DNA of 64,000 nt, from the NCBI RefSeq assembly GCF_001625195.1, contig NC_054389.1:1116001-1180000 (forward strand), in the 5' to 3' direction. Position 1 is the stretch's first letter. Each line of letters starts with the position of its first letter. A model generated the notes under the pieces. It saw nothing but the letters and a program-made list of their open reading frames with translations. It was not told the origin of the DNA and ran no database searches. The DNA is from Drechmeria coniospora (Eukaryota; Ascomycota; Sordariomycetes; Hypocreales; Ophiocordycipitaceae). Below are positions 56,842-64,000 of the stretch, in pieces. A program made the translations under genes and the position numbers.

Positions 56842-58296
56842 ATGCGGATGCCGCAGTTTTCGTGCGAGGGGAGTGTCGAGAATCTTGGCACCTCTGGCCC
56901 CAGCGAGAGGACCGACAGGGAGCCAGACATCGAGCCAGCGTCGACGATGGAGGCCATTTCGGGGGCCGTTGACGAGCAGCCTCCTCGCCAGGCACCACAC
57001 ATGAAGCTCCTGGCTCAATGGCCTGCATGGCGCGAGCCGCCGCCGCCGGCTGTGAAGGAAAGCTTGCCGACGGCAAACGACGACGACAAGAGGCTTGCTG
57101 GCGGTGAAGACCAGCAGCCCTTTTACTCGTCTGTCCAATGGACTGCTGATGGAACGACGATTCTCGCAGGGGCCTCCGACAACACCGTTTCCTCCTTTGT
57201 TCTTCCCGCCGACCTCCTTCAGTCTGGTGATGCAAACCGACTCCTGGAGTCGCAGGCGAGGACGAAACTTCCGGAACCGACCCAGGCCATGGCGCCGGCG
57301 CCCTACTTCTCTCTCGCAGACCCAGCAACCCAGACATATCTTGTCGGCTGCCGTGACCACCCTCTGCACATCTATCATGCCTTTCCTCGTCCGGGGCATC
57401 GACCAACGCCCCTGGGCACGTATAAACTCATCAGGAAGGAGACGGAGCAGTACATCACGCCGGCCTCGCTCCTCTGGACCTATCCCGGCACTCACTTCCT
57501 CTGCGGCTCGTCCAATCGCATCGACTACTTTGACGTCTCCCGGCATGGCTCCGATGGCCCCATGCTCACCGTGCCGACCATTCCCTCCAAGCGACACGTG
57601 TCCAAGGGCAACGGCGTGGGCATGCGGGGGACCGTCGCCGCGCTCGCCGCGTCGCCGCCGGCAGCGGACGGTGGTTCCATGGTGGCCGCGGGCACCTGGA
57701 CGCGATGGATGGGGCTCTACGACCTCGGTCGCACCGATAGGATCGTCGCCAACTGGAGCATAGCCCGTGCGGCCGAAGGCGAGTTCAAGGTTGACTTGGT
57801 CGGTCAAGGCATCGTCCAGGTTGTTTGGAGTCCGTGCGGACGATATCTCGTCATCAACGAAAGGAACGCCAACAGTCTTCTCGTCTACGATATCCGCAGC
57901 ACAGGCCAGCTCTTGGCGGCATTGTGCGGTCGCCAGTCGACGACGCAGCAGAAGCTCATGTGCGACGTCTTTCAAGGGGACGTCTCCGGCGACGGCCGCT
58001 TCGAGGTCTGGGCGGGCTCTCAGGACGGCTCGGTGCTCGTGTGGGAAGATGTCGGGGCTCGGTACGGGCTCGCGCAGCCTTTGTGGGACTGGCATGCGCA
58101 TCAATCGCCCGTTGGGGGCACCGCTCTGCACAGCTGCGGGTCGGTGGTCGCCACCTGCTCCGGAGCATGGGTGCACTCGCCCGAGACGCCCGACGACGGT
58201 GCCATTCCAGCTCGCCATCCGGGTCGTCATACCACCAGGACGCTTGACGAGTCGTCGTTGAAGATATGGTCCATCGGAACACAGGCAGCGCCGTGA
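56842..58296 (+). CDS. WRAP53/TCAB1-Swt21-like WD-repeat protein
   Basis: A single exon of 484 residues. After a low-complexity N-terminus the protein is a WD40 propeller: FYSSVQWTADGTTILAGASDN, then YFSLADPATQTYLVGCRDHPL, SLLWTYPGTHFLCGSS, VAAGTWTRWMGLYDLGR, VVWSPCGRYLVINERN, and a final DESSLKIWSIG. This order and the IRKETEQYITPASLLW region match the WDR79/TCAB1 family, whose members bind the CAB box of H/ACA-type scaRNAs or, as yeast Swt21, help spliceosomal snRNP assembly. Fungal copies are often labelled guanyl-nucleotide-binding proteins. The start at 56842 is the first ATG of the frame; a downstream start at 56947 is possible. Confidence 0.75.
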   Translation: MRMPQFSCEGSVENLGTSGPSERTDREPDIEPASTMEAISGAVDEQPPRQAPHMKLLAQWPAWREPPPPAVKESLPTANDDDKRLAGGEDQQPFYSSVQWTADGTTILAGASDNTVSSFVLPADLLQSGDANRLLESQARTKLPEPTQAMAPAPYFSLADPATQTYLVGCRDHPLHIYHAFPRPGHRPTPLGTYKLIRKETEQYITPASLLWTYPGTHFLCGSSNRIDYFDVSRHGSDGPMLTVPTIPSKRHVSKGNGVGMRGTVAALAASPPAADGGSMVAAGTWTRWMGLYDLGRTDRIVANWSIARAAEGEFKVDLVGQGIVQVVWSPCGRYLVINERNANSLLVYDIRSTGQLLAALCGRQSTTQQKLMCDVFQGDVSGDGRFEVWAGSQDGSVLVWEDVGARYGLAQPLWDWHAHQSPVGGTALHSCGSVVATCSGAWVHSPETPDDGAIPARHPGRHTTRTLDESSLKIWSIGTQAAP

Positions 58297-58923
58297 GCGA
58301 CGCTACGGCACCTTGCGCTCGACGGCGAGGTCTTTCGACCCAGAACGAGACTGGAAACGGCTCGACCTTTTTGCCCTGCTCCCGTTCTCTGGAACTGCTT
58401 TTTCATCGGTAGCTTTGGCGAAGTAGACTGGGTTCCGCTGCGCTTCGTGCAGCATGACTGGATGGGAGTCCATTGCGCCATCATTGTATAAGCAATCAAG
58501 ACTCTACGACTGTCAGGGAGAATTGTACATGCATTGTTGCGTCGTCGGGTAACATGTCTCAATACAACGCTCGCTCTTCGGCAAGCTCTGCCATTGAGGC
58601 GAGCTATCTGACTAATTACTTATACATGTGCCAGGGACTACCCTGGACCTCGTCGAAGCCAAGTCAGCTGTGCTACAAAGCGCTACCTCAACCTCTTCAT
58701 ACCGCACCAGGCCACACCAGGACATCCTTTCCATTCCACCATCCTTTTCTAGGGTATCGAACAAGCAAAAAAAAGAAGAAAAAAGAAGAAAAAGAAAAGG
58801 CATAAGGGGATGAATGCTCAAAAAAATGATAATCAACTCCACGCTTGCTACTGCTTGGAATGAGACCCCTCGCCAGAAGACTCCTTGCGGCAATTGAGAG
58901 TGAAAACAAGACAGTCGGGCGGC
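58297..58923. other. Convergent 3' spacer
   Basis: 627 bp between two stop codons. A-rich AAAGAAGAAAAA tract near 58768-58800 may be a polyadenylation region. No gene. Confidence 0.5.
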
Positions 58924-60236
58924 TCAAAGCCACGAAACGTTGCGAGTGTTTCGTCGATTCTGCTGCCATAAAATTCCTTCCACGGTTCGTTTCCTCCGAG
59001 ATGCGGGATGTGTTCCCATGTCGTCCATGTTGGCCCGTTGATGCATGTCGTCCCGAACGTCTGGCATCGGTGCGTTGTAGGCCCCAGGGAAGTCGTAGGC
59101 TTCCCGTGTCAGGGGAACGCAGTCGGGGTCCGGGCCTTGGTAGCGATTTGTGGATTCTACACCGACCTGGGGAAGGGGTTTATGGTGAAGATGTGCTTGC
59201 CAGCGCGAGGCGTCATCATGGCTGCGGCTGGCCCCAAGGCCGTGGCCGTATTCCAGAGGGCCTTGCTGCCGCGTGTCGGCTTCTTGCGCCTGGTAGGACG
59301 ACTGCAGAGGCAAAAAGTTGTGTCCAGGTTGGGCCATCGGGCTGCTACTCTCCCGCGTCAGACGAGCAGGGGATCTCGAGGGTGCAGCAGGGAGGCTTAC
59401 CTGATGTAGCTGGTGTCCTGCGAGGATCCAGGTCCGTTGCGTGCATTTTGCTTCCTCCGACGCATGAAAAGAGCGGCGAGGGCAAAGAGTGCCGCCAACA
59501 GAACGATGCCTCCGACGATGCCTCCGACGATGACGGCCGTGTTGACGGAGCCGCCGTCCTTGTCGGGTGCCGTCGGTTCGTCGGTGGCAGAAGCCGGCGG
59601 CGAGAGCGGCGTGCTTTGAAGGCCCGAATCCGACTTGACGGCCGAGTCGGAGGAGCCGCCGGTCGTGGAGGGAGCCGTGGACGTCGCCGCAGCCGTGAAG
59701 GAGAGGGTGATGTAGCTCAAGCGCAAGGGTGGGCGGCCAGGGGCGGCGGTGGCAACGTTGGTGGCAAGGTTGGACGCCGTGCCGCAGCCGTACTGGAAGA
59801 AGCCACCGTCGAAGTTGTTCTTGTAACAGACGTCACCACCAGCACAGGTGTAGAGGTAAGGGTTGCGGACAGTCTGGGGCCCGCTGTTGCCGTCGACGCA
59901 GCCGGTAAAGATGCCGGTGGTGCACGCTCCGCCATCGGGGCAGCAGCCCACCGCTCCGTGCCGAACGTCGACGGCGCAGTACGAGCCTTCCCTGCAGGTC
60001 GCGGGCAGCGCAGGATCTCCTCCAATGTAGCCGCAGACGGTGTTGGAGAGAGCGCGGCGGCCGAGTTTTGGTGTCCAGGTGGGCGTCGGCGACGGGCACG
60101 GGGCCGTCCGAGGCCACTCGACCGCTCCCGTCTCTCGGGGGATGGCATTTCCAGCAGCGAGTTGCAGGGCCAACAGGACGACCACGGACACCGAAGGCGG
60201 CCGTCGACACGTCGAGGAGAGGCCTCGGGCGTTCAT
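58924..60236 (-). CDS. Single-pass membrane protein with Cys-rich ectodomain
   Basis: Two exons (60236-59401, 59344-58924) around a 56-nt intron (GTAAGC...AGTAG) give 418 residues. The chosen ATG opens a signal peptide (SVVVLLALQLAAGNA). The ectodomain has about ten cysteines (VCGYIGG, TCREGSYC, GCCPDGGACTTG, TGCVDG, YTCAGGDVC, QYGCG), a pattern seen in many fungal plasma-membrane proteins of unknown function. A Ser/Thr-rich stalk leads to one transmembrane helix (VIVGGIVGGIVLLAALFALA) followed by MRRRK, so the C-terminus is cytosolic. The tail is hydrophilic with no kinase motif. It resembles wall-stress sensors (Mid2/Wsc) in layout but not in sequence. The C-terminal end could involve another unseen exon. 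Confidence 0.75.
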
Positions 60237-63200
60237 TGCGGGATGACGGGTGCTTGGTCGGAGGAGGAGGAGGAGGCGTGACGAGCAGGGTGTGTTAGGA
60301 TGGGACTGTCCGAGAAGCAGAGGAGACGAGCGGCATGCTCGTCGTCGTCTTTGCGGTGGGAAAAGGCAGAAGAAGAACGAACAAGCGGGCGTCGTCTGCC
60401 GCCGTCTGCCACCGTCTTCACCGTCAAGGGGGGTTTGATGGGAAGGATGAGAGAAGAGCAGGCGGGCGTCGGATCGAGGCTGGGCGATATCGCACGAGAG
60501 CTGGCGACGGACCTCGAGCGAAGCGAGCTTGTGCTTGCCCCGGCTGCGTGGGTTGATTGTCCCGCCAACAGCAGAGGGGGAGGAGGGTTGAAAAGGGAGG
60601 AAAGATCTCGGACGGCGCCCTTCGGTTCGTGTGCCCGACAAAGTAGGCCTCGAGGTTTATTTAATGCAGCCTCTCCTACGAGGTAGCACGAACGAAGGGG
60701 CCATCGGCCTCGCTGGCCATGGCTGCCATGCGAATCAAGGGTACCTGCGGCGCCGTAGGGGTGCCGAGCTCCATACATGTACATGTCAAACCCAAGCTTG
60801 CGCACGGACGTGGCTGGGCTGACTGAGGTAGTGGCGGGCATCACCCCTACCCCGTCCCGTCAGGTACCGAGCCGGAGCCTACAGCATATGTACCTGCTGT
60901 ACGGAGTACTTGGACGCTACAATACAGTAGTTGTACAGGGCAGCACAGCCAAGTACAGTGCATGCACACGTAGTTGTACTTGTACTTGCCTCCACTGGCG
61001 TACGGTGCAGCACACCTCGCAGCAGCGCTGCACAGCCATGCAAGTCCAGGCAGTGCCAGAGGAGGGACTGGCAGCAGGTGCACGCGAACAGAATCTGACC
61101 TCATCTCATCCGGTAAATGAAGCTCCGATGCGAGATGAAGTATAATTGGAAAGCAAAGGAGCATGGGCCAAAAATACGATGCGCGTGCATTCTCGGGGGC
61201 GAGCATGCACTTGCACGCACATGCCAGCACGCATCGCAGGCACCACTTGATGGAGCACTCTGCCCATACAGCACTCGTGCAAATGGTCTTGAACGTGGAC
61301 ATGGAATACGTGCTCCATTCCGACGTGTTTCTTTGTTCCCGTCACAGGACGATCCCATCAAGGCAGCACCATGAATGGTCACCATCTGGCCATGCTTTTG
61401 TCCCCGCCCGCGGTTTGAGAAGAGCAACGGATGCCTTCCTTGTCGGGCGCATGACAACTTGATGCTACGCCACTCCCTGACCTCCCTGAAATTGCGCACG
61501 GAGTGTGTATACTAGGTAAGTAATTACTAGGTACCTAGTAGCCTGCGGTGCATTATCTGTAGGCGTACTGCTATGGTTGTACAAAGTGCGATGGGGGTAG
61601 ATGGGGATTGTACATGCATACTTGCAAGTACTGTCTGTATGTACGGAGTACGGAGTACAGTACTTGATGATTGATGGAAATGTATGGAGTCACATGTACT
61701 GGCACGCGCTGGTGAACATACTTACGTTAGTACCTAGTACTTTAACTTATGCCCTGCAACTAATACTGTACTTGTACGTCCTACACCTAGAGTACATGTA
61801 GGCGTAGGGAGGACTGAGTACTACCTACTAGGTAGGTAGTATTAAATGTACTTGCTGCTGCTCGGGTACTTGCTACCTATTAATGCTTACAAGTGCAATA
61901 CCTCGGTGGTAAGTCTTAGTACCGAGTGCAGAGAACCAAGTAATACTGTACTACGTAAAGAGTACATCTGCCGTACTTGCACTTACTTGCCTCCCTGGCA
62001 TTCCCATCATTCTGGCTGCTCACCAACGCATCACCTACGAATTCCTCAGTACCTGCCTGGGAGGTGCTTACACGTATCCAGACGACGCCGACAAGTGGGA
62101 GGGCATGGATTGGGCTCGAAAAGGCAATCTGCTGCATCCTTAATTGGCCAGCTCTCTCGCCTTTCATCATCTACGGACGGCAGCCTCAGCTTCTGCTTGA
62201 CCGCAACGTCCAACCAACGTCACAAGGGAGACACAGACGTTCCTCTCGGCACCCATTGACCCAACTCCCTTCACCGGTTCTCCGCACCTCATCGATGCGG
62301 CCGGAAGCTCTGCTCTTTGCGCATACCAGAGCGGATGGGCCATTCTTGGGCGAACACGTCATCCATCGAGCATACACCCGCCAGCCAGCTCTGTTGCTTC
62401 CGTCGTGCGTCTCGACGTGGACGTCACAAAACGGGGCCGGGACGCATGATACGTTCCGATGATTCGCATCGCCCGATGGAATGGAAGGAAGCTCTTCGAG
62501 CCGCCCTTTGGGGCACAGAGCTTGCCGAGGCTGCCTGGGCGGGAGCCGATCCGAAGTGAGACGCGAGACGATTCAGCTTCTGTCGAACTTGTCCTTTTTT
62601 TTGTCTTTTGCCCCCTCGTCCGTGGGATGCGAGCGCAGGGGGTTGGACCTGGGCTGGTGCTAGATCGCACTGGTCCTCGGCGCGCTGGCGAAAAGCAATT
62701 TCTGCCGAGTTCGTGTGGAAAGATGCAAGGGGGCCGACTCGCACGTTTCAACGGCGAGTGGGTGCCACGACGGTGCCGGCGATCAGCGTGTTACCGGTAC
62801 CATTGGCAGCACTAACCGGCACCTCGATGCTGCGAGTGCTCCGTACGGCACGTACGCATCTCGGTTGTTCGAGCAACACAAGATCCTCGCTGCAAAGAGC
62901 CGATGGCCAGCACGACGACTCACGTCGTTCGCACCGGAGAGTCCCCCTTCCGCAGAGCGACTCGCATGTATGGAGATTCGTTTCTCGGCGGACTACTTTG
63001 GCATCAATACCTACAGGCTGCTACTGCTGTACTTGTAGGTGCTTGGCCACGCTACTGGTACTTGTAGGTATTACTTGTAGGTGTTGCTGACTTGCCTACT
63101 ACTAGGTAGTTAGCAGGTACTGCTTGGGCATTGGCCTCACAGCGAGCCGCCACGGCTACCTCGCCACCTGCACCGCCACCCGTGGTCAGTCCAGAGGCCA

Positions 63201-64000
63201 GCACCGACCTCGTCATGCCCATCAACCGCCTCCATCCTCCTCCCGACACCCACCTACCCACCAACTCAACCTTGGATGGCGAGAAATCGTACCGAGGGCA
63301 CCGCCGCCAAGGCCCCCCTTCATCGAGCCGCAGCCCACCTCGGCCTTGTCGTTTTGTCACGCGGCAGAGGGGGGAGTCGGGCATTGACCGTCGTCGGCAT
63401 CCCCTCGGGTCAACGTCATGCATCTGCTGCCGTCTCGCCCCCGGCCAGACTGTCCTCCCGCTCTAGACTCGAACGGGGAAGGTGGTGCGTGCTCCGTTCG
63501 ACTCGACTTCACCCGAGAGCCTTGGGGGCCAAAGCGATGACGTGCATGTGGAGGTTCCCTCTTTGACCGTGGGCATTTAAGCATAGCGACAAGCTTACGG
63601 CGATGAAGGAACTGTCACACGTCACCCACCCGTGCGTGGGCTGTGCCCGCCGCTCCGAGCTGGACGACCATGGCACTCAACAACGGACCAGAAAACGATT
63701 CGTCGAGTTCAGATAAGGTGTGGCAGGATTTAGTTTGTTAGCGACGGCCCAGGCCGCTGTATGGAACGCACCCCATTGGAAGGATGCATCGGATGACATT
63801 CCAACGAGTTCTACAGGCACGTGGTCCAGCCGCTGTCTTGAATTGCAACGGGAGAGTACCACTGCTACCATATTAAGATGTACTTGTACGCATGTTTGCA
63901 TAGAGTCGTAGGGAGTAGAGAAAGGCACAAGTACTTGCAATACGGTAGGTATGTGTTTGTGCTCCGTGAATTCCTTGCCCAATTCCGCTCTCACCCGAGC
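60237..64000. other. Gene-free 3' flank with motif islands
   Basis: No supported gene in about 3.8 kb. Motif islands lie at 60895-60990 and 61500-61980, with a smaller GTAGGT/TAGTAGG patch at 63005-63120. Frames in 62.2-63.5 kb overlap on both strands and lack domains. Any gene here would have to extend beyond the window edge. Confidence 0.55.
61500..61980. repeat. TACGGAGTAC / CTAGGTAC motif island
   Basis: Copies of TACGGAGTACGGAGTAC (tandem, near 61641) and CTACTAGGTAGGTAG-type inverted strings over about 480 bp. Confidence 0.8.

Noticed and set aside
61893..62259. Frames near 61.85-62.46 kb as a small gene
   Set aside because: They begin inside motif-island sequence and show no conserved text.

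Overview
The window is nuclear DNA of a filamentous ascomycete, and by protein style probably a Sordariomycete of the order Hypocreales; the order is an inference. It shows genes on both strands with short introns (mostly 50-150 nt, GT-AG, often with CTAAC/CTGAC branch points), GC-rich third codon positions, no operons, CT-rich promoter tracts, and typical fungal families (Zn2Cys6 regulator, fungal F-box protein, secretory lipase, M28 leucine aminopeptidase, secreted acid phosphatase, PQ-loop protein). Exon boundaries were worked out by hand from reading frame and splice signals. There is no transcript evidence.

Layout. 0-3 kb: gene-free, with an 18-bp tandem array and a 20-G tract. 3-11.4 kb: a GPI-anchored cysteine-rich secreted protein, an F-box protein, a secreted calcineurin-like phosphoesterase and a sphingomyelinase D/phospholipase D-like secreted enzyme. 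11.4-15 kb: a gene-free island packed with copies of TACGGAGTAC and a 16-bp tandem array. 15.1-18.6 kb: a freshly broken amidase gene, then a Yvc1/TRP-like cation channel. 18.6-20.2 kb: AT-richer sequence that looks like transposon debris. 20.2-27.2 kb: NAF1, a leucine aminopeptidase, another repeat island and a purple acid phosphatase. 29-31 kb: a possible hypothetical gene and GINS subunit PSF2. 31-36.2 kb: a second large gene-poor repeat region.

36.2-51 kb is the dense housekeeping block: a Zn2Cys6 regulator built across a 4-nt microexon, a Lyc1-like acetyltransferase, cytosolic prolyl-tRNA synthetase, CCT1, the Rieske protein of complex III, a DDB1-type protein and an R3H-domain protein. 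51.9-60.2 kb: a secretory lipase, a PQ-loop membrane protein, a WRAP53/Swt21-like WD protein and a single-pass cysteine-rich membrane protein. 60.2-64 kb: gene-free, with more repeat motif.

The genes do not form one pathway. Several secreted hydrolases (two phosphoesterases, SMase D-like, aminopeptidase, lipase) would suit nutrient release or host contact, but they are scattered among housekeeping genes and no biosynthetic cluster is seen. The most unusual items are the microexon that completes the zinc-cluster motif, the amidase gene broken by a coding tandem duplication, the SMase D-like gene, and the intergenic islands saturated with a short palindromic motif.
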